DNA of 64,000 nucleotides from Pseudodesulfovibrio senegalensis (GCF_008830225.1 NZ_WAIE01000001.1:1054001-1118000), one strand, 5' to 3'; positions 36,887 to 46,333 are shown, counted from the stretch's first letter. Translations and numbers: made by a program. Notes: a model not told the origin generated them from the sequence alone.

Positions 36887-39541
36887 GTGGCAATATTCAG
36901 GTGTGTCGGTTGCGGGCTGGAGAAGAAGGTTTCTGATATTCATGTGGACAAGCGCGTCAAGTGCCCCAAGTGTTCGCATGTAGTTCGTGTTTTTCCCGAC
37001 TCGGATACTACACAAAATGAACTCTCAATGGACGATGTCAATGATGCGGTCTCGGTCACAGAGGGCGAAAAGTCGGATATACTTTGCCCGGCCTGCGGAA
37101 CGGTTCATTCCGGGAACGGTAACCATGAGCGTTGCCGTAAATGTGATCGTCCTTTTTCCTCTGCCGTCGTTGACGAACCAACCGAGGATGACGTCGCTCT
37201 TGACGATTTGGCAGAAGTGAACCCACCACCCCGGATATGGGAAGGAACAACGATGGAGGAGGGAGGCGCTTCCGTCGGAGAGGGAGCTTCGGTTGACACA
37301 GATCCTGCAACGCAACACTCCATGTTGCTTGCCGGAGGCATCTTTCAGAATGTGTACGCCGGGTGCGTGACTGGACTGACCGGCTTTTTCTTTGCTGTTG
37401 TTTATGGAGTTTTTGCTTCTTCCCAGGTCGATTTGCCCGGATTCATGCCGTATCTTGTCAGTACTGCACTTCTGGCAACGGCTGTCGTCGGCTTTGTCGT
37501 TGCCTCAAGGAGTCGAATCCCCTTTGCCGCGGGCGGTCCAGATGCCATTTTGGCTGCATTGCTGTTTTTGTTTCTTGGTTCGATATATCGATCCATGGAC
37601 GGTGTTCAGCCAGTGGATGTGATTTTTCCCACACTTGCGGCCGCAGTTGCTGTTGCCGGTTTTGTTACCGGGGTCGGCCTCTGGCTCATGAGCCTCTTCA
37701 AAGCGGGGCGCTGGATGCGCTATATTCCAACTCAGGTTCTCGGTGGCGTGTACGGCGCCATGGGAGCAATGGTCTTGCTCGGGGCTTGGAGCGTGATTTC
37801 GGTGGGAACCAATCCTGAAAGCAATCAGTTCGTCTTTGTCAATTCCCTGATGCGTTTTGTTGCCCAAGGGAGTTGTGACTCGCATTGGATACCAAGTGCG
37901 GCGTTTGCTTTGGTTTTGTTCGGATTTTTGTATCGGACTCGCAATACGCTTGTCCTGCTGGCCTTGTTGATGGTCGGTGTCGGTATAGGGCATGCGGCCG
38001 ATTTTTTGAATATTCCGCATGTTGGCACCATGTTGGGGGCGGGGCTTTCGCCCTCGCTTGGAGGATTGGACCATCTTGTTGCCATGCTTGATCCGCAGGT
38101 AATTGAACGCATCGATTGGCAGGCCATTTCCCGGCAGAATCTGTATCTTGGAGCCATGGTGGTGCTGACCTTGCTGCGCATGATGGCCAGAAGCACTCGA
38201 ATTGAAGCCGAGTGTGATATTCGGGCGGACCTGGATAACGAATATGGTGTTGTCGGTGGCGGCGGGATGCTGGCCGGCCTTGTTGGCGGAATGCCGGCTT
38301 CCATTTCTTATGGGCGGACATTGGGCAATTTCGCATTGGGAGCACGCGGCAGGCTCTCCGGGGCCGTGGCTGCCGTTGTGGCGGCCGCACTGTTCTTTTA
38401 TTCGGGGCAGGCTATGTCCATGGTTCCGCGTTTCGTGGTCGAAGGGTTGCTCATCTATGTGGGGATAGGCCTGATAAAAAGCTGGCTTTTTGATACCGCA
38501 ACGGCGTTTACCCGTCGGGACGACAGGCGGTTGGCCCTTTTCGTTTTCGTGTCTTCATTGGTGTTTGGCATGCTGGTCGGTGTTGGTGTAGGCGTTGCTT
38601 CGGCCATGATGTTGACCGTGAGCCGCAACAGCCGTAACGCGGCCGTCAAAAACGAGTTGTCTGGTGCCTATTACAGGAGCAATGTTGACCGTGCCCCGGC
38701 ACAGTTGCGGATTCTCAAGGAGTATGGGGATCATATTCACATCTTGCGGCTACAGGGCTTTGTTTTCCTGGGAACGATTTACGACCTTATTGATCGCATA
38801 CGGGCCCGAATGGATTCTTCGGAACACTTGCCCATGGAGTATATCGTTATCGACTTTTCCCTTGTTTCCGGTTTTGCTTCTGCCACTGATCTGGGATTCT
38901 CCATGCTTCGTGATTTTGGCCTTGAGCATGAGGTGAACATTATTTTTACCAATGCGCCCTTGGAACTGGCCGACCATCTGGAACGGTCGGGGTACGTGCT
39001 CAATGACGTCGAAGGTTCCTTCAAGTTGTTCATGAATCTGGATTATGCGCTTGAATGGTGTGAAACCCAGATTCTTGACGGGGAAAACCATGCCGACATG
39101 CATCAGCTGTCATTGCATGAGCTTCTTGCCCCGGTTTTTCCCGAGCCCCGCTATATTCCATTGTTCATGAAGATGCTCACCAAAGTCCATGCAAATAAGG
39201 GCGAGGTGGTTATCGAGCAGGGGGACTATTCAGATACCATGTATTTTGTGGAATCGGGCACGCTGAACGTTGTCATTGAATCGGAGGACCACAAGCCCGA
39301 ACGCATCAAGAAGGTCGGCCCGGGGGCAGTTTTTGGGGAAATGGGTTTTTATACGAATGCGCCGCGATCCGCCACGGTTCAGGCGGCCGAGCGATGCGTG
39401 TTGTATCTTCTGGACAGGAAAAAACTGGCTCTTCTGGAAAAGAAGGCACCGGTGCTGGCGACAGCCTTCAACCGCTATCTGGTCAATGTTTTGTCTGAGC
39501 GTCTGGTGACCGCAAACAAAAAGGCACAGGAACTCAGGTAG
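36887..39541 (+). CDS. Zinc-ribbon / SulP / STAS / cyclic-nucleotide-binding fusion protein
   Basis: An 884-residue multi-domain protein. Residues 1-90 hold two zinc ribbons (C6, C9, C26, C29 and C67, C70, C83, C86). About 145-560 is a SulP/SLC26-type transporter domain of about 12 helices (GGPDAILAALLF; SISYGRTLGNFALGARG). About 580-710 is a STAS domain (YIVIDFSLVSGFASATDLG). About 745-870 is a cyclic nucleotide-binding domain with an intact phosphate cassette, FGEMGFYTNAPRSATVQA. It likely moves an anion under nucleotide control. The start is GTG at 36887 with GGAG before it; a TTG 66 bp upstream is less likely. Confidence 0.88.
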   Translation: MAIFRCVGCGLEKKVSDIHVDKRVKCPKCSHVVRVFPDSDTTQNELSMDDVNDAVSVTEGEKSDILCPACGTVHSGNGNHERCRKCDRPFSSAVVDEPTEDDVALDDLAEVNPPPRIWEGTTMEEGGASVGEGASVDTDPATQHSMLLAGGIFQNVYAGCVTGLTGFFFAVVYGVFASSQVDLPGFMPYLVSTALLATAVVGFVVASRSRIPFAAGGPDAILAALLFLFLGSIYRSMDGVQPVDVIFPTLAAAVAVAGFVTGVGLWLMSLFKAGRWMRYIPTQVLGGVYGAMGAMVLLGAWSVISVGTNPESNQFVFVNSLMRFVAQGSCDSHWIPSAAFALVLFGFLYRTRNTLVLLALLMVGVGIGHAADFLNIPHVGTMLGAGLSPSLGGLDHLVAMLDPQVIERIDWQAISRQNLYLGAMVVLTLLRMMARSTRIEAECDIRADLDNEYGVVGGGGMLAGLVGGMPASISYGRTLGNFALGARGRLSGAVAAVVAAALFFYSGQAMSMVPRFVVEGLLIYVGIGLIKSWLFDTATAFTRRDDRRLALFVFVSSLVFGMLVGVGVGVASAMMLTVSRNSRNAAVKNELSGAYYRSNVDRAPAQLRILKEYGDHIHILRLQGFVFLGTIYDLIDRIRARMDSSEHLPMEYIVIDFSLVSGFASATDLGFSMLRDFGLEHEVNIIFTNAPLELADHLERSGYVLNDVEGSFKLFMNLDYALEWCETQILDGENHADMHQLSLHELLAPVFPEPRYIPLFMKMLTKVHANKGEVVIEQGDYSDTMYFVESGTLNVVIESEDHKPERIKKVGPGAVFGEMGFYTNAPRSATVQAAERCVLYLLDRKKLALLEKKAPVLATAFNRYLVNVLSERLVTANKKAQELR

Positions 39542-40403
39542 ATTCCAGTTCAGTAATGTATTCCTGTAATGCCTGCCGCCAATGCCGTGGGGTCTGTCCG
39601 GTAATCTCACAGAATGAAGTTAAATCCAACACCGAGTAGGGGGGGCGCACTGCCTTTGTGGGGTATTCGCTGGTGCTGATCGGTTGTACCGTGCACTTCA
39701 GTCCAGCAAGAGAAACAGCCTCGCTGGCCAGGTCGAACCAGGTGGCAATGCCGGAGTTGGCTACGTGTACGATGCCGAAGTGGTCGCGTTTGACAAGTTC
39801 AAGAGTGCTGGCGGCTACGTCCGGTGTGTATGAGGGGGAGCCTGTTTGATCGCTGACCACGTTCAGCCTGTCTTTGTCTTTTGCCAATTCCAGTATCTTT
39901 TGCACGAAATTCATTTTGCCGGGGCCGAAGAGCCAGGATATCCTGACGATCAGTGTCTTGTCATATCCGAACTCGAGAAGGCTTTTTTCACCGCCTGCCT
40001 TGCTGATTCCGTATACGGATTTTGCATTGGGCCGGTCTTCTTCGTGGTAGGGGGTATTCTTTCTTCCGTTGAACACAAAATCCGTACTGAAATGCACAAA
40101 GGGTATGTTCCGGGACGCTACAAGCCGTGCGGTGAGTACGGGGGCCGTTGCATTGAGGGCAAAAGCCTTTTCTTCTTCTTCCTCTGCCAGATCAACCTGC
40201 GTGTATGCTGCGGCGTTGAAAACGATATCCGGTTGTTCGTGATCCAGGATGGTGTTCATGGTGTTCTGGTCGAGCATATCGGCGTCTTGGCTGGATAGCG
40301 GCTGAACGGATGCTCCTTCATTTTGAAGCGCGTTCGTCAGGGCTTGGCCGAGCAGCCCTGTTTTACCGCCAAGGACAACGGCTTTGGCTCCTTTCAGGTT
40401 CAT
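39534..40403 (-). CDS. rfbD: dTDP-4-dehydrorhamnose reductase
   Basis: A 289-residue short-chain dehydrogenase-like enzyme of RmlD type, making dTDP-L-rhamnose. The NADPH loop is LGGKTGLLGQAL (Lys replaces the commoner Gly/Ala). The catalytic Tyr-Lys is in KSVYGISKAGGE and VHFSTDFVFNG precedes it. It ends 8 bp inside the convergent SulP fusion gene. rfbB lies directly upstream with a 4-bp overlap. Confidence 0.92.
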   Translation of the reverse strand: MNLKGAKAVVLGGKTGLLGQALTNALQNEGASVQPLSSQDADMLDQNTMNTILDHEQPDIVFNAAAYTQVDLAEEEEEKAFALNATAPVLTARLVASRNIPFVHFSTDFVFNGRKNTPYHEEDRPNAKSVYGISKAGGEKSLLEFGYDKTLIVRISWLFGPGKMNFVQKILELAKDKDRLNVVSDQTGSPSYTPDVAASTLELVKRDHFGIVHVANSGIATWFDLASEAVSLAGLKCTVQPISTSEYPTKAVRPPYSVLDLTSFCEITGQTPRHWRQALQEYITELEST

Positions 40404-41419
40404 GCCTTGCGCTCCTTGTACCAGTCGTTCATGAACGTACGGTATGAACCGTTCTGCACGGCTTGAAGCCATGGGCCGTTGTTTTCATACCATTCGATTG
40501 TTTTGGCCATGCCGTCCGCAAAACTGACCGACGGGGTGAAGCCCAGTTCCCGCTGAGCCAGCGAGTAGTCCATGGCGTAGCGTCTGTCGTGGCCGGGACG
40601 GTCTGTGACATACGAAATCAGGGACTCGGGCTTGTTGAGTATCTGTAGAATGGTTTTGACAACATTGATGTTGGTTTCCTCGGCATTGCCGCCGAAGTTG
40701 TAGGCCTGTCCCTCGCGTCCCTTGAGCAGGGTCAGTTCCACGCCTGTGCAGTGGTCGTCCACGTATATCCAGTCGCGCACGTTGAGGCCGTCCCCGTATA
40801 CGGGCAACGGCTTGTCGGCTTTTGCGTTCAGGAATATGAGTGGAATGAGTTTTTCCGGGAACTGGTACGGACCGTAATTGTTGGAGCAGCGCGTGATGAG
40901 GATGGGCAGTCCGTATGTTTCAAAGTATGCCCGCGCCATGAGATCCGCCCCGGCCTTGCTGGCGGAATATGGGCTGTTGGGAGCAAGCGGGGTGGTTTCC
41001 GAAAATTTTCCTTCGGAGCCAAGAGAGCCGTAGACCTCGTCCGTGGAAACGTGCACGAAACGTTCGATGCCGTGAATTCGTGCACATTCCATGAGGTTTT
41101 GGGCGCCTTGCACGTTGGTGGTCACGAATGGCGAAGGGTCGTTGATGGACCTGTCCACATGGGATTCGGCGGCAAAGTTTACCACGGCCTTGATGTCGTG
41201 CTCCTCAAGGACCGACTGAACCAGCTGTCGGTCGCAGATGTCGCCTTCGACGAAATGGTATTTGTCGTCTTCCTGTTCAAGACGGGCAAGGTTGTTTCGG
41301 TTGCCCGCGTAGGTGAGTTTGTCCAGGTTGACCAGAGTCCAATCCGGGTGCCGTTGGCGCATGAGCCGGACAAAGTTGGTGCCGATGAATCCGCAGCCGC
41401 CGGTTATCAGAAGTCGCAT
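40400..41419 (-). CDS. rfbB: dTDP-glucose 4,6-dehydratase
   Basis: A 339-residue enzyme. The NAD loop is TGGCGFIGTNFV, and HVSTDEVYGSL and YSASKAGADLMAR (Tyr-x3-Lys) are the catalytic segments. It converts dTDP-glucose to the 4-keto-6-deoxy sugar. The ATG at 41419 is chosen; the longer frame has no ribosome binding site. Co-transcribed with rfbD. Confidence 0.95.
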   Translation of the reverse strand: MRLLITGGCGFIGTNFVRLMRQRHPDWTLVNLDKLTYAGNRNNLARLEQEDDKYHFVEGDICDRQLVQSVLEEHDIKAVVNFAAESHVDRSINDPSPFVTTNVQGAQNLMECARIHGIERFVHVSTDEVYGSLGSEGKFSETTPLAPNSPYSASKAGADLMARAYFETYGLPILITRCSNNYGPYQFPEKLIPLIFLNAKADKPLPVYGDGLNVRDWIYVDDHCTGVELTLLKGREGQAYNFGGNAEETNINVVKTILQILNKPESLISYVTDRPGHDRRYAMDYSLAQRELGFTPSVSFADGMAKTIEWYENNGPWLQAVQNGSYRTFMNDWYKERKA

Positions 41420-41513
41420 TGAATTTCCTTGGCCTGTCGTGCGCAGGCAGCGTCTGTGTTGTCGATATCTGGCAATATAGCCGTGTGAGGGGTTCCCGGC
41501 AAGGCGAGAATGT

Positions 41514-41957
41514 CTAGAAACCGTCAGTTTGCCGCAATCCTTCGTAGAGCATGATACCGGTGGCCGTGGACAGGTTGAGACTGCGGACCTGTCCCTTGAT
41601 GGGCAGGTTGATGACATCGGGATACTGGTCCGTCATGGTTGCGGGCAGTCCCGTTGTTTCGGGGCCCATGACAATGCAGTCGTCCTGCCGAAAGGAAAAA
41701 TCGCAGTAACGGGTCCCGGTGCGGGCGCTGGTCAGCACGATGCGGCCATATTCGTGCCGTGCAAAGTCCTGCCAGTCGGAATGTACGGTTACGTTTACAT
41801 GCGGCCAATAATCAAGGCCGGCGCGCTTGAGGTGCTTGTCGTCAATGGTGAAACCCAGCGGCTCTATAAGATGCAGCGGAGTTTTCGTTGCCGCGCAAAG
41901 CCGGGCGATATTGCCCGTATTGGGCGGTATTTCAGGATGATAGAGTACAATTCGCAT
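41514..41957 (-). CDS. trmL: tRNA (cytidine/uridine-34 2'-O)-methyltransferase
   Basis: A 147-residue SPOUT-class methyltransferase. The opening RIVLYHPEIPPNTGNIARLC and the knot motifs VMGPETTGLP and RSLNLSTATGIMLYE are diagnostic for TrmL. It methylates the wobble ribose of certain tRNA-Leu. It sits 40 bp after the MobB-like gene, probably at the end of the tungsten cluster transcript. Confidence 0.95.
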   Translation of the reverse strand: MRIVLYHPEIPPNTGNIARLCAATKTPLHLIEPLGFTIDDKHLKRAGLDYWPHVNVTVHSDWQDFARHEYGRIVLTSARTGTRYCDFSFRQDDCIVMGPETTGLPATMTDQYPDVINLPIKGQVRSLNLSTATGIMLYEGLRQTDGF

Positions 41958-41997
41958 GATGATTGCTCCAAAAGGGCAAGCTATAGCCTTGCCGGGC

Positions 41998-42711
41998 CTA
42001 CACGTCCAGCTTGATTACGGCCTCGCCGTTGGTGAACCCCTTGAATTCGCGGAGCAGGCCGCGAATGGTGGAAGCCACCAGCCGTCCCATGAAGGTGTTC
42101 ATGCCCAGTTGCCTGCCGTTGATTTCCACATGAACCGGGGAATCAAGGGCGACACAGTCTTCGGGATCGGCCTGTCCGGCAACGATTTCACGGGCCAGCT
42201 CGCCGCAATCCGGCCTGCCGCACGAGCCGCAGTCCAGCCCGGGGAGCATAAAGGCCTTTTTCTGGATCAGGTCGGCCAGTTCCCGTATTGATGATATTGT
42301 GGGTACGCCGGGAATTGAGGCCTTGCCAAAGACCGCGATGGCTAGTTTCGGGGAGAGCCAGTCAAGACCTTCGTCCGGGATCGTGTCCAGAACCAGAATG
42401 CGCGGCAGCCATTGCAGTTTCTTGCAGCCTTCCACAAGCAGCAGGTCCGCGTCGACGAGTGGCAGCAGCGAAGTCAAATCCCGCTTTTCGGGCCAGCGCA
42501 CAAAGCTTTCGTCTGGCCCCATGCCGAGAACAGCGCATCCCGTTTGTGCATATTGTTCGGTATCCGTGTCCTGTCCATCGAATCCATGGTGGCTGGATTT
42601 GGCGACGGCCACGCTCAGGCCCTGCTGGCGCAGTTGATGTATCAGTTGCAGTCCCAGAGTTGTTTTTCCGGATTTTTTTGGTCCGACAATGGAGATGGCC
42701 CGCATGTTCAT
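41998..42711 (-). CDS. MobB-like GTPase fused to a [4Fe-4S]-type cysteine motif
   Basis: A 237-residue protein. Residues 1-140 match MobB, the GTP-binding partner in molybdenum cofactor guanylylation, with a P-loop GPKKSGKTT at 10-18 and a Lys/His segment SSHHGFDGQDTD. Residues 155-190 carry C161, C164, C169 and C186 (LDCGSCGRPDC, then a distant Cys), the iron-sulfur pattern found in RnfB-like proteins. The combination is not the standard MobB. Its start overlaps the end of the ATPase gene by 4 bp, so it belongs to the tungstate-transport operon. Confidence 0.82.
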   Translation of the reverse strand: MNMRAISIVGPKKSGKTTLGLQLIHQLRQQGLSVAVAKSSHHGFDGQDTDTEQYAQTGCAVLGMGPDESFVRWPEKRDLTSLLPLVDADLLLVEGCKKLQWLPRILVLDTIPDEGLDWLSPKLAIAVFGKASIPGVPTISSIRELADLIQKKAFMLPGLDCGSCGRPDCGELAREIVAGQADPEDCVALDSPVHVEINGRQLGMNTFMGRLVASTIRGLLREFKGFTNGEAVIKLDV

Positions 42712-43385
42712 GCCTCGTTTGTAGGATTTGTGGTTTCAACAATTCTGCCGCGTTCCATGAAAATGACATGGGTGCTTACGGATTGCAGCCATTTGATGTC
42801 GTGGCTGACAATGACAAGGCTGGTGCCATGCCTGTTTTTCATTTCCGTTGCTGCGTTGCGGACGGTCTGCGCACTTTTCGCGTCGAGGTTGGCCGTGGGT
42901 TCGTCCAGCAGGAGGAGCATGGGGCGCAGGGCCAGCCGGGCAGCAAGGGCGACCCGTTGCGCTTCGCCCCCGGACAGTTCGTGCCACATGCGGCGCAGAA
43001 AATCATCTTCATCCAGGCCGACCATGCGCAGGGATTCGCGGATTCGCGCATCGGTCTGGTCTGCGTTTCTCACTTTCAGGCCGTAGCCGACATTGGCGCG
43101 TACGCTTCGTTTGAGCAGGTAGGGTTCCTGACCAAGCAGGCAGATTTTACGATGCACTGAATTTGGGGTGATTCCGTAGGGGACGCCCTCGAACAGCACA
43201 TTTCCGCTGTCCGGCTTTTCCAGAAAGGCGAGCATGTTCAGCAGGGTGGATTTGCCGCAACCGTTGGGACCGGAAATCCCCAGAATATCTCCGGCTTCGA
43301 TACTGAGATGTTTGATGTCGAGAACCGTGCGGGAACCGAACGAGTGCCGTATGTCGCGGATTTCGCAGAGGGGATGGGTGGTCAT
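42708..43385 (-). CDS. tupC: Tungstate ABC transporter, ATP-binding protein (TupC-like)
   Basis: A 225-residue ATPase with Walker A GPNGCGKST, signature LSGGEAQRVALA and Walker B MLLLLDEPTANLD. Its substrate is inferred from the adjacent TupA-like binding protein with a TTTS motif. The gene overlaps the permease gene by 4 bp upstream and the MobB-like gene by 4 bp downstream, showing tight translational coupling. Confidence 0.85.
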   Translation of the reverse strand: MTTHPLCEIRDIRHSFGSRTVLDIKHLSIEAGDILGISGPNGCGKSTLLNMLAFLEKPDSGNVLFEGVPYGITPNSVHRKICLLGQEPYLLKRSVRANVGYGLKVRNADQTDARIRESLRMVGLDEDDFLRRMWHELSGGEAQRVALAARLALRPMLLLLDEPTANLDAKSAQTVRNAATEMKNRHGTSLVIVSHDIKWLQSVSTHVIFMERGRIVETTNPTNEA

Positions 43386-44074
43386 GCGGCCCTCCTGCGC
43401 AGTGTGGCGACGCCGAGATTGACGGCGAGCGCCACGGCCATGAGCACCAATCCGAGCGCAATCCCTACGGAAAATTCTCCCTTGCCCGTTTCCAGGGCGA
43501 TCGCCGTGGTGATCGTGCGGGTGTGCCATTTGATATTGCCGCCGACCATCATGGAAATGCCCACTTCCGAGACAATGCGGCCATACGCGGCCATTGCCGC
43601 CAGCATCAGGCTGTGGCGTGCCTCCAATATCGTGGTGAAGAGCATTTGGCGTGGGGTGGCCCCAAGAGTGGTCAGTGTGGGCTTGAGCCGTTTGTCGAGC
43701 GTTTCAACGGCCGTAGCTGTCAGGGCCACGATGATGGGCAATCCAAGAATAGTCTGGCCCACGGCAACGCCGGGCAGGGTGAACAGCAGGCCGAAATCGC
43801 CCAAAGGGCCTTTGCGGGAGAGAAATGCATAGACCAGCAGGCCGATGACCACCGTGGGAAAGGAAAGCAGAGTGTCCACCAGTGTGCGGACGGCTTTTTT
43901 GCCCGCAAAGTCGTTGACCCCAAGTCCGAAACCGAGGGGAATGCCGATCAGCAGGCTGGCGGCCATGGACATGGTGGAGACCGCCAGCGTGGTGCCGATG
44001 GCGGAGTACGTTTCCGGGTCTCCGGTCCAGAGCAGTTGAAATGCCTGAAAAAAACCGTGCAGGAGAAAATCCAT
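43382..44074 (-). CDS. tupB: Tungstate ABC transporter, permease (TupB-like)
   Basis: A 230-residue integral membrane protein with about six helices. The ATPase-contact loop is AAYGRIVSEVGISMMVGG, with EAA-type Gly. A start at 44101 is possible, but MDFLLHGFFQ at 44074 is preferred. Belongs to the TupA-B-C set. Confidence 0.87.
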   Translation of the reverse strand: MDFLLHGFFQAFQLLWTGDPETYSAIGTTLAVSTMSMAASLLIGIPLGFGLGVNDFAGKKAVRTLVDTLLSFPTVVIGLLVYAFLSRKGPLGDFGLLFTLPGVAVGQTILGLPIIVALTATAVETLDKRLKPTLTTLGATPRQMLFTTILEARHSLMLAAMAAYGRIVSEVGISMMVGGNIKWHTRTITTAIALETGKGEFSVGIALGLVLMAVALAVNLGVATLRRRAA

Positions 44075-44135
44075 GTATGTTCCCGTAAGCGGACCGAACA
44101 ATCCTGTCCGGCCCGCCTGTCATGTACGTGCTACG

Positions 44136-44954
44136 TTATTTGGCGGCGTTGGGGGTGAAGAGCACCTTGCCCAGCAGTTTGAACTGGCCGATGGCCTTCT
44201 GGGTGGCCGGAGAAGCCATCCAGTTGATGAACTTGGTGGCCAGCTCGTATTTGACTTTGGGGCACTTTTCGGGATTTACGGCCAGAGCGCTGTACTGGTT
44301 GAAAAGGGTTTTTTCGCCTTCCACCAGAATTTTTAGCGGAGCGTTGCCGTTGTGGTTGGCCTCATATTTGATGTAGGTGCCGCGGTCGGTCATGGTGTAG
44401 GCGTTTTTTTCCGCTGCGATGTTTATGGTGGAGATCATGCCCTGTCCGGTCTGGACATACCACTCCTGGGCATCGGGAACGGCCATTTCAGCTTCTTTCC
44501 AAAGTGAGATTTCCTTTTTATTGGTGCCGGAATTGTCGCCGCGGCTGGCAAACACGGACTTCGAGTCCGCAATGGCCTTCAGCGCCTGAGCAACGGTTTT
44601 CCCCGTGATCTTTGCCGGGTCTGCTGCCGGGCCGATGATGACGAAGTCGTTGTACATCAACTGGGTGCGGTCGATGAGCACGCCGGCGTCCACGTATTTC
44701 TGTTCGGCGGCCGGTGCATGAACCAGCACCGCGTCAACGTCGCAGTTTTCGGCCATTTTCAGAGCCTTGCCCGTGCCCACGGCCACGAATTTGATTTCGA
44801 TTCCCGTATCCTTGGCGAATTGGGGAACGATGAGTTCATCAAGCAGGCCGGTGTTGGCGGTGCTGGTGGTGGTGGCCAGCATCATGGTTTCTGCGGCATG
44901 GGCAGGAACCGACAGCAGCAGCATCAGCGCGAAAGCGCACAGAAGTTTTTTCAA
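44136..44954 (-). CDS. tupA: Tungstate-binding periplasmic protein (TupA-like)
   Basis: A 272-residue precursor. A TTG start at 44954 is supported by GGAGG 6 bases upstream. The signal peptide is about 1-21 (LKKLLCAFALMLLLS, cleavage after AHA). The TTTS motif (LATTTSTANTGLL) at about 28 and SRGDNSGTN near residue 150 are characteristic of TupA, which prefers tungstate over molybdate. The family signature supports tungstate; affinity cannot be told from sequence. Confidence 0.9.
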   Translation of the reverse strand: MKKLLCAFALMLLLSVPAHAAETMMLATTTSTANTGLLDELIVPQFAKDTGIEIKFVAVGTGKALKMAENCDVDAVLVHAPAAEQKYVDAGVLIDRTQLMYNDFVIIGPAADPAKITGKTVAQALKAIADSKSVFASRGDNSGTNKKEISLWKEAEMAVPDAQEWYVQTGQGMISTINIAAEKNAYTMTDRGTYIKYEANHNGNAPLKILVEGEKTLFNQYSALAVNPEKCPKVKYELATKFINWMASPATQKAIGQFKLLGKVLFTPNAAK

Positions 44955-44982
44955 GACATCCTCCAGATTGTTTATGGTTGTT

Positions 44983-45390
44983 TTATTCCATGTCGTCGAC
45001 ATAGAATTCACTGCATTTGACGACATCCATGTTCAGAATGTCGCGGGCACGCTCAAGGGCGTATTGTTCGATATCCAAATAAAAATACAAAAATTTATCC
45101 ATGATTTCGCGGCCCTGAGTCGTGAGGGTGAACCGCTGGCCTTCTCCTTTGCGTTTTTCGACTAAAGGAAAGCCCATGCGTTGCTCGATTTTCTTGAGTT
45201 TGCCCCATGCCCGTCTGTAGGACATGCCAAGCTCTTCGGAGGCACGTTTGAGGGACCCGAGTTTGTCCAGCTTTTGCAGCAGCAAGGTGCTGCCGATGCC
45301 GATATACAGGTTGTTTTCACGCTCAATCCAGACGCGCAAGCGGAGGGCTGCCTTGTCGTGCGGAACAGAGTTGCAGAGTGTTTTCTTCAT
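44983..45390 (-). CDS. ModE N-terminal-type winged-helix regulator
   Basis: A 135-residue protein with the ModE/LysR-like helix-turn-helix (LDKLGSLKRASEELGMSYRR, residues about 42-61) and wing, ending with FYVDDME. The molybdate-binding TOBE domains of full ModE are absent, so the metal-sensing mode is unknown. It sits between moeB-like and tupA genes with a 28-bp gap to tupA, so it probably regulates tungstate uptake or the oxidoreductase genes. Candidate operators are palindromes at 46599 and 48480. Confidence 0.87.
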   Translation of the reverse strand: MKKTLCNSVPHDKAALRLRVWIERENNLYIGIGSTLLLQKLDKLGSLKRASEELGMSYRRAWGKLKKIEQRMGFPLVEKRKGEGQRFTLTTQGREIMDKFLYFYLDIEQYALERARDILNMDVVKCSEFYVDDME

Positions 45391-45499
45391 GATACCCCCG
45401 TAGCGTCTTTGTCGTTCCTGTTGAAGTATTATGTCCGTTTCGACAGCTTTTCCGTGTACACGCGCACCAATGCCCGGCCATGGAGGAAAACCATAGGCG

Positions 45500-46333
45500 T
45501 TAGATAGTGACGATTTCCTGTGTCAATGTGTTGAGATCGACAATGAGCATGCGGCCCGAGAGCGGGCTTTTCCCCGTGCACAGCAACCGTATGCATTCAT
45601 GGATCATGATCGAGCTGATGACGTTTACTGTCGTGACCGGGCACCCCAACCACTCCTCGGCGGCATTGTCCGTTCCCATGAAATGTGCGGGGCCGGATTG
45701 TCCCGGCATGACAACGGCAACGTATCCGGTCCATCCGGCGAGTGCGCCGCTGACCATGGGGATGTTGTTTCTCGCTGCGGCCTGTTCCAACGGCAGGCGC
45801 ATCTCCAATCCGCCAAGGGCGTCAATAACGACATCCGCGTCGCGGAGAAAGTCATCCAGTGATTCATTCGTCAGTTGTTGTGCAAGAGCCTCGAACGCCA
45901 CTGAAGGGTTGATGGCGGAAAGTCGTCGGCGCGCGGTCTCGGCTTTGGTCATGGACAGTGTGTCCATGGTGGCCAGAGCCTGACGGTTCAGGTTGCTTGG
46001 CTCGAAAGAATCATGGTCCGCCGCACGAATCCGTCCGACACCTGCACGGGCCAGCGTTTCCACGGCAATGCCGCCGAGACCGCCCAACCCGACAACAGCC
46101 ACGCGGGAGTTGAGCAGTTGCGTCTGGCCGGTGGCATCCATGGCCTGAGCGTTGCGTTTGTAGCGCGAAGGCGTGATGCCGAGTTCCAGACTGCGGGCTT
46201 CGATCTGCCACCCCTGCAGGCCGGTTTGTCCGGCAATGTGCATAACAGATTCCGGCACGAGTTCACGAGAGTCGGAATTCGTGTCGTTTGATAATTTTTG
46301 GATCAGCCCGTCCAGTTGTGCGTGCGCGTCCAT
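45500..46333 (-). CDS. MoeB/ThiF-like adenylyltransferase
   Basis: A 277-residue E1-like enzyme. The ATP loop VVGLGGLGGIAVE, the Arg/Asp segment DHDSFEPSNLNRQ and ALGGLEMRLPLEQ are clear. It would adenylylate the C-terminal Gly of a MoaD-like carrier. The Cys pairs that bind zinc in MoeB are not seen, though a Cys occurs in LGCPVTT. Its start codon overlaps the stop of the MoaD-like gene, so the two are a functional pair. Confidence 0.9.
   Translation of the reverse strand: MDAHAQLDGLIQKLSNDTNSDSRELVPESVMHIAGQTGLQGWQIEARSLELGITPSRYKRNAQAMDATGQTQLLNSRVAVVGLGGLGGIAVETLARAGVGRIRAADHDSFEPSNLNRQALATMDTLSMTKAETARRRLSAINPSVAFEALAQQLTNESLDDFLRDADVVIDALGGLEMRLPLEQAAARNNIPMVSGALAGWTGYVAVVMPGQSGPAHFMGTDNAAEEWLGCPVTTVNVISSIMIHECIRLLCTGKSPLSGRMLIVDLNTLTQEIVTI

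Noticed and set aside
42708-44954. Molybdate (ModABC) transporter
   Set aside because: The binding protein has the TTTS motif of TupA and aor lies in the same region; molybdate remains possible as a secondary substrate.
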